A stretch of 64,000 bases of DNA from Ganoderma boninense (GCA_002900995.3 CM035306.1:806001-870000); one strand, 5' to 3'; positions 33,234-44,941 are shown, numbered from the stretch's first letter. Program-made: numbers and translations. Notes: generated by a model not told the origin, from the sequence alone.

Positions 33234-34421
33234 GGTGCAGCGGGTTCAGAGTAGAAGATGGCGAAGTAATCTGGGACCTCGATTGCGCAGAGGGCGGTCG
33301 TCGTTGGGTAACGAGGGTTGGGAGGTGGCGATGTGCTCGTGAAAACGAGAGCTTTATAACCTGTACTGAAGACAGATGAATGAGGGGCGATCGGAGGCGG
33401 TACAAGGATTGTTCAGGAAACTCGCAGGACAAGGCATGCCGCGGCATGGACAGTGGCCACGAGGCAAAGGCGTCTCACCGCTATCGGATCAGATCCTGCA
33501 CCAAGCCTCGACATCCTCCACACATTCTCCACGTTGTGCTGAACTGCTGATTGAGCATGTTGGGGCCCAGACAAGGGAGACAAATTGTGTTGACAATGAA
33601 AGCCATTGGAAGTCCTGCGAGGACAACTCGCAGAGGCATTCAATTTGAGGCGGAGTGTAGTCGGGACTCTAAATACATGATCTTGACCAATGACCACGCA
33701 TAGTCCCTAAACTCAGATTCAAGATCCGCATTGAACTCTAATAGAGAGGTTCAAATAATGTTCATCCTCAACGACGACCTCCCAACCCCGCTCACCCACT
33801 TCCATTGTTCCGACGCCGTCCGCAGAGGTGACGCCGACGACCTCCGGAGTCTGAAGTCTGGACGCTGTCGGGCGACAATTATGATGGCCGTTTAAGCGGT
33901 CTGATTTCGACGGTATCGGAGCCATCGCCGCGGCCATCGCTGACAATCAGAACTGCCCTCCACCCTATAGTCGCCTAAGTTCCCCAACGCTGTACAAAAC
34001 AGCCGACTCCTTCCTCGTCTGCTCTGTACAATCTCTGTGTCCCAGATTTACCGCCACCAAAAGCCCCCAACTCGTGAAGGCCTCGTGGGGGAATTATCGC
34101 GCCCGACTTTCGAGTCATCTCCCATCTCGGGTTCGCTTATTCTAGGTGTGTGTGCTCTTTCCATTTTGCCCCTCAATGGCCTGAGCTGCGAACATTAGGA
34201 ACTGCCTGCAGACCCTTGCGCATCGGCCCTCGTTGATAACGCAAATTCTGAGTCACCGCATTCGGCTGTGCTTGTGGTCAGAAAAGGTATGTTACGTCTG
34301 CCACCTTCCATTCCTGCCTTTGCATTGTGTCTCGTCCTCGTCTCACATCGCGCCGTTCCGCCTGCGGTTCCTAGGACACCATCCCCCGAGTCATACATAA
34401 CCCAGCCCCGACGCGACCGCC
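33234..34421. promoter_or_regulatory. Divergent intergenic region between two DUF6699 genes
   Basis: A 1.19-kb gap holding both promoters. No further gene is supported and no named site is recognised. Confidence 0.5.
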
Positions 34422-35986
34422 ATGCAGTTCACACCCGTCGTCCCACCATACCCGTCTCCCAGCGGCGGAAGCGGCTCCCCTCTTAATCCGCCTCCGAACG
34501 TCATCCCCCAGACTTCCCCCGCCCACCAAGCACAGACCCCAGCGTGGGGTCAACAACCTGCCGGCTACCCTGGGCAGTCGCCTTACATACCTCCCGGATC
34601 CTTCATGCAAGTGCCCCCCGGGTCCTACTTCATTCCGCCCGTCAACCTCCCGCCCGGGCAGACGCCTATGGTCCACCCTAATCAAGGGTTCTCCATGGAC
34701 TGGACCGGCTTCCCTGGAGCGATGCCTGGCGGCCCTGGCGGACCCCCGCATACACCGTTCGCCCGCGCAGGCCAAGCTCCGACTACGCCGTACATGGCTG
34801 CTGGGACGCAGACCGGATACAGCGCGTTCCAGCAGCCGTTGCCTCCTCAAGGGATCCCAGGCGGAATGCCAGGAGGGATGTATCCGATGGGCATGGGCAT
34901 GGGCATGGCGATGCCCGCTGGCATGCCAGGAGGCGTGCCCCCATATGCGCAGTATGTGCCCATGGTGCCCGGTGCGATGCCTCCAGGAGGCATGCCAGGT
35001 GTAATGCCCGCAGGGTACGCATTCACTCCAGCTGCTGCGAATATCCCCATGCCTGGCGGGGCTCCGCAGGCTGCTCCGCCTCCGGGGGCACCATTTCCCA
35101 ACCCGAAAGAGAAGCAGCCGTGGGATCAGATGGAGACCGTACGATTTTTCGAGGGCGAGGACTGTATGTGTATGCTCTGCGCTCCATGACGCCACAGTAG
35201 TGCTGACCTCGTACGATGCTAGACGGCCCGGTCCTGAGCACGATGCTCGTACATCGCATGAAGGCGAAGATGGAGATCAACCCCCTCATCATGCCCCCAA
35301 ACGACGCCCTCGATCGCGACTACCTGAAATGGAACATGCTCTTCCCGTCGGGCAACTGCCAGCGGTCCTCTGACCGCCCCGGACGCTCGTGGCACAGTGG
35401 CCGGAACGCGCCTGCGACTTGGCCGCGGGTCACTTCTATCCGACTTATCTCGCGCTCGATCCCATGGCCGATCGATATTCCCGCGACAAACAAGGCTATT
35501 GGCGTTACGTGCGGGGACGTAATCGAGGCTATCCACGATAGCATGTATATGCGGCTCTCTCAAGGGCAGTTCGATAGCACGTCGGGGCAGCAACGACGGC
35601 TCCTCTCCGAGTCCTTCTACCACAATCGTTCAACCGCCCATGGGGTCCCCGGTGGCCGCCTGGTGCAGACGCTCTTGAGGTGCGACTGGCTCGGACGGGA
35701 CACGATGTTTGGCGGACTGGTGCAGGACGAGCGGTTTGTGAGGGAGGTCTGCAAGGACAACATGCCGTGCACGTTCGAGCTCAAGTGCGTGCGGCGATAC
35801 CCGATGACGGAGGCGGAAATCAGAGAGCAGGAGCTGCGCGACCGCGAGGAGGAGGAGCGCATGGCGCGGCAGCAGAACCGCTCGCGCTCGCGAGGGACGT
35901 CGCGTGCGGGCTCGAGCAGGCCGCCGACACGGCCGCCTAGCAGGGTCAGTCGGGTGGAGGACGACGAATCGTCGGAGACGTCGTGA
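34422..35986 (+). CDS. DUF6699-domain protein with Pro/Gly/Met-rich N-terminus
   Basis: Two exons (34422-35163 and 35223-35986) give 501 residues. The first ~230 residues are low-complexity Pro, Gly, Met and Gln with GMPGG/GMGMGM repeats, probably disordered. The second exon carries the DUF6699 domain: YGPVLSTMLV, MEINPLI, then IPWPIDIPATNKAIGVTCGD and the HDSMYMRLSQGQFD helix. The tail is basic and Ser/Arg-rich (RSRSRGTSR). The intron falls inside the YGPVL motif, at the same place as intron 1 of the neighbour at 32333-33233, indicating common ancestry. Function unknown. Confidence 0.85.
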
Positions 35987-36528
35987 CAATCATAATGTCC
36001 CTTCAATTCTCTTGTTTATCACGATACCTATCGCACTTCGAGGCATGCGATGACGACCACGATTTCCGCCCATTTGGTACCTCTTCTCTTCACCACCATA
36101 CCCCGCTCGTAGAGGATTCTCTGGATTCCCGTTTTCCGATGCTGTTCCTGTCCCCTTGCTTACTGGTCCGTGCTGTTTATCACCTAACTGCAGCTGTTGT
36201 TGTACTGTCGCGTATTGTAGTTCTAGTCTGTTTCCTGTCTTGTTTGATGTAATGAACCTTGTCCTGTCAACGTCTCGTTGTAGCGTAGACCGCGGAGTGT
36301 GTTGTACTTCGGCTCCAAAATGAATCGAAAGATGCTCGTCGCCGTTATACTATGCCTTTGAATGATGGATCCCAGCCGGACCAATACCGGTATAATGTAC
36401 AGAAAAAACCAGCGTCTGCAATACTTCGATGTCCACCCGGACCCGAGTTCGTCGTCTCGAGCGATCCCGTGCCAATCCGGATCCCCTGTCCTCTCTCTCT
36501 CCTGTCCTCCTCTTTCCCCAGGGCTACT
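35987..36528. other. Convergent spacer
   Basis: 3' flanks of the DUF6699 gene and the second cerato-platanin; nothing else seen. Confidence 0.6.
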
Positions 36529-37490
36529 CTAGGTCGAGCGCCCCTCAGATGCTGATTCTGCTGCTTTGGACACCTTCGGCGCGGGGGGCTTGTTCGACTG
36601 GCCGGCCTCGCACGCGGTCTGCTCGACGCGGCGCGCGGTGGCGGGGACGCGGCCGAGGTCGAGGGCGTTGTTGCGCGTGAGGTTGTTCATGACGTTGAGG
36701 CCGACGTTGAAGCCGCCGCTGGAGACGTCGACCGCGAGGAGGTGGACGACGGTGCCGAAGTTGTCGCCGAGCGTGAGCTCCCAGCACGAGGAGCAGTTGA
36801 CCGAGTTCCAGCCCGCGATGACGGGCGCGCCCGAGATGTTGGGCCAGTTCGGGATCTCGGAGAGCGTCAGCGCGCTGTCTGGAGGTGGATATGGATGGAT
36901 GGGAGTGGGGGGATAGATATTAGTGCGCTGGGGACTAAGCAGATGGAGAGAGAAGGAGCGAAGGGGGAATTGAAGTTGATGAAGGACAAGGTGGTGGGCG
37001 TGTGCGCGCACAAGATGCAGGCTCGTGCGTCTGCGCGAATGAATCTCGAGTCCGACTCGGAATAGGAGGCATGGGTGCGTTTTCATCCACTAATAGCCCC
37101 CCATCGTTGGGAACGAAGAAATTCTACTATGACATGGAGATATAGGCCAACCAGTGGTGGATGTTCCACATTCCGATCCATGAGAATTAGATGAGTGCTC
37201 ATGTCCACGGAGGGCGGCCTATCATCCACCTCCCAAGGGAGGGGTGTGACCACTGGGGTGCCAACCCAGACCAGAGACATATAATAGAGTGTTAAGGGGC
37301 CGAGCAACGCACCTTGGTCGATGACGCCGTTGATACCATTGGAGCAGGCAATGCCGGTGGTGGACAGGCTGCCATTGTCGTACGTCTGATCATAGGCGAT
37401 AGTGGTGTTGAAGATTTGGGTCGTCTGGGTGAAGACCGTGGCAGATAGCGACAGCAAGAAGATGAAGGCTGCTAGGATGAGGGACTGCAT
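36529..37490 (-). CDS. Cerato-platanin, copy 2 (secreted)
   Basis: Two minus-strand exons (37313-37490 and 36529-36878) give 175 residues. The signal peptide is MQSLILAAFIFLLSLSATVF; the mature part begins near TIAYDQTYDN and keeps all four Cys (IACSNG, VNCSSCW, TACEAG). The first exon is 178 nt, exactly the length in copy 1, and the intron sits at the same codon, but it is 434 nt here versus 82 nt. The C-terminus extends about 20 Lys/Pro/Ala/Ser-rich residues beyond the fold. Probable role as for copy 1: surface-active, chitin-binding wall protein. Confidence 0.87.
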
Positions 37491-38424
37491 GATATTCCAA
37501 GGGACGAGCACGAGAAGGGACGGCACGACCAAGGATGCGTGAAAGTCCTACAAGGGAAACGGCACCGGAGCTGCCTGAAGGCCGAGGACATCCAGAATGC
37601 AGGGGCTTTTAAGGTCGAGAGCACCTATAGATGACGCCCCATCCCGTCAGCACGGCGCAGAAGAAAGGCACAAACGCGACATCCGGGACCACATCGATAG
37701 CTCCCGCCTCGCAGGACCATGAGCGTCGCTGGCAGATGAGCTAAGGAGAAGCACCCTCCGATGATGTACGCCGTCAAGAATGTCTAGACGGCGCATATAG
37801 CACAAGGAAGTGTGAGGCCGGTGGCACCTCATGACCGGGAGCCGACTTCTTCTGTGGGCGGCGTAGGACTTAGAGAGGTGGCAGGCCGTCGGCTTCCTAA
37901 CCCCGAGGCGAGTCTGGGAGACGCAGAGCTTGACGAGGCCCCCATGTCCGGGAGAGTAGATACTCTTGGAAACGCATGCCTTATGTATGTTCTGCAGCGA
38001 GATTGACATATTAGCTCTTTCAAGGGTGGGTGGGTGGAAGTGCGAGTGCTCCACGAAGGGCATTACCAGGAGACGTCCACATGGGCTCTCGCGAACTTTG
38101 CGGGTTAATGCCGCATATTCCTACCGCGATTCCTTTCTTCTTGGATTCCAAACAGACGCCACGCTGCGTAGAGTTCAGGATCACGGATGGCAAAATCAGA
38201 GAGATGGAGTTGGTGGGAGTCCAAGAAGAGCCTCAGCCTGGTCTCAGCCGCGAGGCGAGGTCAGGGTTGAGGTAAAAGACTGATTAGATAAAAGATTAGA
38301 TTAGATAATACGTCATTACTTGATCAGCTATACTGCGTCCGCGGCGGCTCCGAAAACATCGACCTCACCTTTACTCACCCTACCATCCTCTCCCTGTGCC
38401 CGTTCACTGATACGAAGACAAACT
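37491..38424. other. Intergenic, no gene seen
   Basis: Promoters of the second cerato-platanin and the CCDC124-like gene. A short GATTAGAT-type tandem repeat lies at about 38281-38311. Confidence 0.55.
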
Positions 38425-39439
38425 ATGGCTCCAAAGGGAGGAAACGCAAAGAAGGAGTCCGGAAGGGCCAAGAAGGCAAGCGCAGCTGAGGCGGAGAGGG
38501 TACGCAGTCGTCCCCGCTCCCCGCGTGAATGCACCTGATGGATCGAACCACAGGAGCGCAAGGAGGCAGATAAGTGGGCCCAGGGATCCAAGGCGAACAA
38601 GAAGCAGGACGACAAGGAGGAGAAACGCCGCGCAGAGCTCGCGCGCAAGGCCGAGAACGCGCGGCTGCTCGCCGAGGAGGAGACCAGTGCCCCCGCCAAG
38701 GTCAAGGCTGCCCCGAAAGCGGGCGCTGCGAAGAAGGCGACGCCGAAGAAGGACGTCAGGCCTGCCGGGCCAGGGGCGATCGCTGCTGGAGGCGGCTTGG
38801 GGGCTGTGAGCGCGGCCGCTGACGGGGAGCCGAAGCAGCCCGAGTCGTACTCGGCGACGGGCATCGACAACGCCATAGATCTGCTTGAGGTCGTCAACGC
38901 AAAAATGGACAAGGCGAGCGTCGGATCGCGAGCTGCAGATATCGAGAGACATCCGGAGGTACGCTGTGCAGCCAAGTCTGAATGCTACCATGAAACCGAT
39001 ATCATAATGTTCCCCTGCAGAGGAGGTTCAAGGCTGCGTTCGAGGCGTACAAGGAGAGGGAGTTGCCAAACGTCAAGGAAGATGTACGCCCCCACATCCA
39101 CTTCTCTACCCCGTATGTGAAACTCATAAATTGCGATCCGATCAGCATCCTGGCTTGCGCCTCAACCAATATCATGTGCGTCCGCTGTCCTAGGAATGCT
39201 ATTGCACCCAGACATTTGGTTGACTCCTCTCCCCAGGACCTACTATTCAAGCAGTTCCAGAAATCGCCAGAGAACCCGTGAGCAATACGATAATCTGGCC
39301 AGTCCAGACATGACGGCTTCACTGACTCGCGTTCTACAGCTTCAACCAGACGACCGTGTCTTACGATGCCTCCAAGGAGGATAGGGTCGAGGCGCTGAAC
39401 AGGCGGAATGCAGAAATTACAGACCGGCTGAGGTCGTGA
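38425..39439 (+). CDS. CCDC124/Lso2-like coiled-coil ribosome-binding protein
   Basis: Six exons (38425-38499, 38554-38958, 39021-39083, 39146-39175, 39237-39277, 39340-39439) give 237 residues. The N-terminus MAPKGGNAKKESGRAKK and the long charged helix (ERKEADKWAQGSKANKKQDD) are the ribosome-binding signature of CCDC124/Lso2, followed by a Lys/Ala linker and the conserved C-terminal part (RRFKAAFEAYKERELP, HPGLRLNQYH, DLLFKQFQKSPENPFNQ). The family binds idle 80S ribosomes in the mRNA entry and tRNA sites and aids recovery from starvation. Three of the exons are only 30-63 nt; each junction is phase-consistent. Confidence 0.9.
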
Positions 39440-40192
39440 TGACTGTCCTCGCGGAGCGTGCCTCCTTGCAAGCTGGATTGCGGTGCGTGGGTTCATCAGT
39501 CTGTCAGAGACGATGCTGACAATTCCGAGTCAGTACTTCCACGGGCCGGTGTCTGTAAAGGTCGGTCACCCATATAAGCGGTTGTGATCTCCATAGCCTG
39601 CGCCCCTCGGCATTGTGGTGAAACTAGTAGATGGACCACAGTTTGGTAATTACGAGTTGGTAGATGCTGATGCTGATGCTGTATTGTTGTCTGACGTTTT
39701 CCACATTCATTGTATTCTTACTATGGCAGTGTCCACCGTACACGGGAGTGTCGGTGCTCGCAGGCAACGATCGTATCCCGTGTACTTCATGTCGGAGGAA
39801 TCGGTCGAAACGATTTCCGTGGTAGACCGACGTTAAGACAGCGACTTGTGGGAAGAATGATGCAGTGTTCCCCGCTGCTTGAGTGACTTAGAATAACACA
39901 GCCTATTGTATGTACTCTGCTTGTGCGTCTGGTGGCAGAGCAACGGTGGAATGTGGAATGTTCGGGTACGTGCGGACCTCATAACATGGCGCAGTGTTGA
40001 GCAGCGCCCCCTCATGTCGGGGCTGCCCTTGTGGCGATTCCTCGTTAGCGCCCGCAGCCTGCGCAGATTACGTAAGCGCTCGCGAAATTCTTAAACGTCG
40101 TCGTTCGCAGCTTTCTCTCTCCACCGACCATCTCCTCCTTCCTCCTCATCCACCTCGCCCATTCAGCCTCACCTCAACCTTTTGTACTTACC
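39440..40192. other. Intergenic, no gene seen
   Basis: Contains a short TGCTGA microsatellite at about 39662-39681 and the promoter of the calcipressin gene. Confidence 0.6.
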
Positions 40193-41017
40193 ATGGCGAA
40201 GAACCTGACCATCTCCATCCCAGGATCTCCTGGCTCTCCCACCTCGCCACCCTCCCTCACGATGTCGAGCCCTAGTTCGCCGCATCGCACAAACACGCTT
40301 GTCATGACACGACTGCCGCCACATTTCTTCGAACCCCTTATACAAGATGCCTTCAGGAGCCATTTCGAGTCTTACGGTCCTCTATACTCCTGGGCACCCA
40401 TCAAGGGCTTCGCACGGGTGATTATGACCTACTTCTCAGAAACGGACGCAGAGATCGCGAAGGAGAGCAACGACGGCCTCGTCTTCGGCGACCTGCACCA
40501 AGAGTACGTCACTATCCAACCTTATTCCGCGCCATTGCCTCCTGACCCATCCTATCTCCCCGTATCCAGGCCAGAGTTTGTCCTCCGCGTCTACCGTGCC
40601 GACCCGACGCCCATCGACTCCGACGAGACGCGGGAGCACAATTACTACCTCAAGCCGCCTGCGAACGAGAAGAACTTCCTCATCTCCCCGCCAGGCTCGC
40701 CGCCCGTCGGCTGGGAACAGCTCCGCGAGGACCCGCCCAACGCCACGCCCCTCGCAAACGACCTCATCGCCGCCCTTCGCAAGCTCGAGGTGCAGGAGGA
40801 GAGTGCGCGGCGCGGCCCCGGCGTCGAGGTCCTGGTTGAGCCGGAGGACGGCGTGGGCATCAGCGTGTGCGTCGAAGATTGCGACGCGGTCGTCCAGATC
40901 GACGGGGACGTGAGCATGGACGAGGACGAGGACTGGGCGTATGGAGAGCTCGCGCCGTCGAGGATGCGGTATAGGCCGCCACCGACGGCGATGCCTCCCA
41001 TTGCTGTTTCGGCGTGA
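40193..41017 (+). CDS. Calcipressin (regulator of calcineurin)
   Basis: An open frame of 274 residues. The N-terminal half is an RRM-like fold ([18 protein letters not shown], then [15 protein letters not shown]), and [15 protein letters not shown] is the calcipressin SP-repeat signature that is phosphorylated and binds calcineurin. The acidic tail follows. The family inhibits or primes the Ca2+-calcineurin phosphatase. A probable 66-nt intron at 40504-40569 (GTACGT donor, ATCCAG acceptor, CTGAC branch site) is a multiple of three and stop-free; its removal gives 252 residues, reads [12 protein letters not shown], and is the better model. Confidence 0.88.
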   Translation: MAKNLTISIPGSPGSPTSPPSLTMSSPSSPHRTNTLVMTRLPPHFFEPLIQDAFRSHFESYGPLYSWAPIKGFARVIMTYFSETDAEIAKESNDGLVFGDLHQEYVTIQPYSAPLPPDPSYLPVSRPEFVLRVYRADPTPIDSDETREHNYYLKPPANEKNFLISPPGSPPVGWEQLREDPPNATPLANDLIAALRKLEVQEESARRGPGVEVLVEPEDGVGISVCVEDCDAVVQIDGDVSMDEDEDWAYGELAPSRMRYRPPPTAMPPIAVSA

Positions 41018-42704
41018 TTGGGGTCTTGTGCTTTGTTCGCTGTTCTCGGTGAGTGTTTTTGCTAGATTGAGATGGAAGCTTGCCGCATGCAGGTGTATGC
41101 GGGTTCATGCTTCGTATGATGTTAACATTTCTCAGACCTGTACCGAACCCGAAAGGGGCTTGAGGACCATTATATTGCCTTTTCTATCTGACTGTATCTC
41201 ATTTCAGGCGTTATGAACCGGACACTGACCACACTTGCCTTCAGATTGCTCTACCATATCCCATGCATCGTCTCACTTCGCTTTTCATATCACCTCATGT
41301 GAGTCCTGCACTCACTCTCGATCTTCCATCCCCATCTGCACGGTTTCTGCACACGATGAGATCCTATCAGACCTGTTCTGATTCTTCGGACATGGAGAAA
41401 ACTCAAATATTGCCAATTGTTCCTTCTGATGCACCGTTCAATCCCCTCTCATTTCGTCATCCGGTTCGATTCGATGCCTGAGTGCTGACGCGACGTCATC
41501 TTCTCGCCCCCTCCCAGAATACTCTCACCAGGTCGCATTGCATGTTGCCATCATAGACACTCGGACACTTACCTCACGGTCGGATATTTTATTTGTACTA
41601 GTTGTCAATACCCGCCAATCGTTTTCGTGGCTTTATGTGGATTTTGGATATTGCTTGTATGAGTGGCACTAGACGGGCCTCGCTCTATGGAGATTGCATT
41701 GATCCTTTGGACTACTACAGCCGCCCATGCGTGCGTCCCTCCGATTAAGCTCGCGCTGTCGACGGCGACAGGTGGGGCTCGTTTACCTCATTGAAACTCG
41801 TGTTTTCTGTACAACGTGGAGGTTGCAGCTGCAGGAGCAGGTGAGTCGTCATCGTGACGTTACAAATTGACGGCTGACGTCCATGTCCCCGTTCATGAAG
41901 AGACTACACGTCCGTTAAGGGTGCTCATACGAGTACTGCCTGAGCCTCGGACAGAGAGTGACATAAAGACCGTCCTTGGGGGTGAGAAGCGTTGCGCTTT
42001 CGTCCGTCAGGCTCCTGACAGTCATACATCGCCACGCAGGAGACTGAAGCTGCTACATCTGGCTTGCTCCACGTAATCCCTGCACTGCTGCAGCATGGTC
42101 ATGCAGACTGCCTGGTATACGCGCCTCAGCGCATTCGCTCTTACTAAAAGACTCACAGCAGCCTGTCTCCAGCAGAGGCTGTTCAGGCTGCGGCACGGCT
42201 CGCTCGAACTGGTCTTCCCCTAGTCTCCAGTGAGAGACATGACATACTGGTTAACATGAAGCTCACCCCTCGCTCTCACCGCACAGGAAGCTAAATGTCC
42301 CCGGCTGTACACGTTGATGTGTCCGTGCAACAACACCATGGGGCACCTCTGCGATGAGCGCGGCAAGGCCGCCGGGACCCTGCGATCTCGACGAGGACAC
42401 TGATCTGTGTTGCTTCCTGAAGCTATGTTCTTCTAGATACTCGGAATAGCAACGAAGTGGACGCATGAGCGTCCGGATATTCCACTTAGCGCAGGTAGCG
42501 CACTGCAAATTCGCGATGACCGACGCCTTCAAGTTGTGGCGGGCTGCTCTCGAGACCATCTCTATACCCTGAAAGCCCAACAACTGAGATGAATGCCATA
42601 CGTGCGGCTGACGTCAAAGTTTGGCCTAACAACATCTACCATTCATTTCGGCAATCGATCAGGGTGTGTCCTCTGTTCGACACCTAGGTCAGCCTCCGAA
42701 ATCA
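41018..42704. other. Long intergenic stretch, no supported gene
   Basis: About 1.7 kb with scattered short frames only (for example 41263-41481 and the minus-strand 42263-42583), none with a motif or splice support. Confidence 0.5.
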
Positions 42705-42722
42705 AGCCGCATATATGCGGCT
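42705..42722. promoter_or_regulatory. Perfect 18-bp palindrome with TATA core upstream of cerato-platanin 3
   Basis: AGCCGCATATATGCGGCT is its own reverse complement and is centred about 84 bp before the ATG at 42798. The ATATAT centre could act as the TATA element; the CCGC arms could bind a dimeric factor. Function is inferred from position only. Confidence 0.4.
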
Positions 42723-42797
42723 GCTGGCTCGGTGGACCGGTCCTTGCCGCTGGACGCCAGACCACCATCTCGGTAAAACCAAAAACTTCCCCTCGTC

Positions 42798-43277
42798 ATG
42801 CTCTTCCAAGCAGCTTCGCACCTTCCTCTTGCGCTTCTCGCTGCGATGACCCTCCGGTCCACGTCCTCCCAAGCCGCCACCTTCGAACGACTGAGCGCAG
42901 TGGCGCCCCGCAACGTCTCCGTCTCGTACGACCCGATATACGACGACGGCGCGACGCCCTTCACCGCCGTCTCCTGCTCGGCCTGGATGGCGGCAAAGGG
43001 CTACCCCACGCTCTCCTCCCTCCCGGCCTTCTCGCGCGTCGGCGGCGCGGACGTCATCGACGGCTCGAACAGCGCGCTGTGCGGGCAGTGCTGGCAGCTG
43101 ACGTACTACACGCCGACGGAGACGAACATCCACGTCGTCGTGATCGACACCGCGAAGCGGGGGTTCACGATCTCGGAGCGCGCGATGAGCGCCCTCGTGG
43201 ACGGGAAGGCGACAACCCTTGGGCGGGTCGACGCTGTGGGGTCTCCGGTGGCGAGGTCGCACTGCGGGATGCCTTAG
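42798..43277 (+). CDS. Cerato-platanin, copy 3 (intronless)
   Basis: A single exon of 159 residues. It has a signal peptide (to about TSSQA), the mature motif VSVSYDPIYDDG, four Cys (VSCSAW, ALCGQCW, SHCGMP), and the family stretch KGYPTLSSLP. It ends directly after the last Cys region. Unlike copies 1 and 2 it has no intron, and its SYDPIYDD start and KGYPTL are closer to the widespread snodprot type, so it is probably an older, separate lineage rather than a recent duplicate. Likely secreted and surface-active. Confidence 0.9.
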   Translation: MLFQAASHLPLALLAAMTLRSTSSQAATFERLSAVAPRNVSVSYDPIYDDGATPFTAVSCSAWMAAKGYPTLSSLPAFSRVGGADVIDGSNSALCGQCWQLTYYTPTETNIHVVVIDTAKRGFTISERAMSALVDGKATTLGRVDAVGSPVARSHCGMP

Positions 43278-43908
43278 GGTGAGTGCGGCTGATTATACGG
43301 TACTGCCACGGAGCTTCATGGAAATTTCCGCAGCCGTTCTTCGGACGTTGAATGTTGAGCATTCAATGCTGCTATCGAGGCGATGGTCGTTTGGGGAGTT
43401 TCTGGTGAGCTACTTGCCACCCTCCGATTTTAGGCTAGTGCTGAACATAAATTTTTATAGTCTGTCCATCGGCATAGTCAGCTAGACACTAACAGTCCTC
43501 ACTGTTGTTTGGCTTGTACTCGAGGCGTGTATTGAATGACGTCATTCAATATCATCTGGCGGTGAGTGCCAAAACGGGAACATAAGAAAACCAGACGCCC
43601 GTCCTCTCACGAAGGCCAGTCCCGATTCCCCGGATACCGTCTGTTTCAGAGACTACAGTACTCAGTCGTCTTCGGTTTCTGACCGAGGATCGTCTGGATC
43701 GTCGTTGTGTGTGTAAGTGTGTGTCACGGGGTATGTACATAGGGAAGAATGACGCCTTCGACGGACAAGTTGGTGAGAGGATTACCAATCCTTGCAGCAC
43801 CGCCGGCAAGTATAAAAGGAAATGGGTTTTCAATGGACCTTCTCTAATACTGTTACCAAGTAGCCGCACTTCCGACTCAGTCTGAGTCAGAGTTCAACAA
43901 TAGAGAAC
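43278..43908. other. Intergenic, with a TATA box before the glyoxalase-like gene
   Basis: TATAAAAG at 43811-43818 lies 91 bp before the ATG at 43909 and is a credible core promoter. No gene otherwise. Confidence 0.5.
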
Positions 43909-44941
43909 ATGGCGGGCCCATCTACGCGGATTCTCGACCACATCGTCCACCTTACGCCACCAGGAACGCTCGAAGAAGCTGTCGCTGCGTTCCAAAACCT
44001 TGGGATTCACGTCAGTTTCCTTAGAGCGCGTTTCAAACCAAAGTTACCAATTGATTGACGAGAATGCGACAGTGTATCTCCCGGAGGAACCCATGCCGGC
44101 GGGAAGACTGCAAACGCGCTGGTGGTGTTCGAAGACGGGACCTACCTCGAGCTCATCCACTTCACCTCCCCTCCTCCGCAGGACGATCCGAACCCATGGG
44201 CCCACAAGCAGCCGGGGTGGATCGACTTTGCGTTCCTCGGAAACGGCGGGGTGCCCTCGATTGCCAAAACGATTAACAGACGAGCGGACGCGGCGGGGAG
44301 CGGGGCGCATTACGCCGCCGAGGTTCGGGGTGGGCGGACGCGCGAGGACGGCAAGGTGCTCGAATGGTTAATAAGCGCACCGCCGGGAGAAGAGCGAGGA
44401 GAGCTGCCGTTCTTCTGTGGAGACTTGACTCCCAGGCACTGGAGGGTAAGCCATTCGTCGTCTTCCACCGTCCCCGAGCTTGGCCGTCAATGGACTTCTT
44501 CCCCATTGACTCGGAATTGGATATATAATGTATTCTCCAACTCTCGTAGGTGCCGCTCGAGCCCCGCTCGAATGTCCGCCATAGTAACACCGCACGGGGC
44601 GTCGCGCACGTCAAGCTTCTCGTCTCGCCGGAGGACTTCGCGGACACGGCGAAGAAGCTCACCTCGGTGCTCGGCACCTCCCCTTTCCTCTCTACCTCGG
44701 TGGAGGCAGCGTGGTATGTGGACCCCAGCCGTCGCGTCCCGATCCCACCTCTTCGGTCCCGGTGCTCAAACTACGCGCAGCGGAGGGCGAAGAGGAGACG
44801 GAGTACGTGCGGTCGCGTGGGCCAGGGATATACGAGGTCGCGTTTGTCGTCAGCGATCCGAGTCAAGGGCGGGGGGAAAGGACGCCGTACGGAAGGATTG
44901 TGTGGGTCCTCGAGGAGTCCGAGTCGGGGAGCACAAGCTAG
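43909..44941 (+). CDS. Glyoxalase-like domain protein, reading frame problematic
   Basis: Recognisable exons: 43909-44014 (LDHIVHLTPPGTLEEA), 44063-44445 (GGTHAGGKTANALVVFEDG, YLELIHF, then to LTPRHWR) and 44550 to about 44725 (VAHVKLLVSPEDF, LTSVLGTSPF), then a segment to 44941 (VLKLRAAEGEEE, GIYEVAFVV). This is the glyoxalase-like fold of fungal proteins opening with LDHIVxLTPPG. Two junctions fail: the canonical intron 1 sites (GTCAGT, GACAG) give the wrong frame, so weaker sites 44015/44062 are needed; and near 44725 the frame shifts by one base with no usable intron. It may be decaying or contain sequence errors. The substrate is unknown. Confidence 0.6.

Noticed and set aside
34371..35195. 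Minus-strand frame of 274 codons
   Set aside because: Shadow of the repetitive Pro/Gly/Met exon of the DUF6699 gene.
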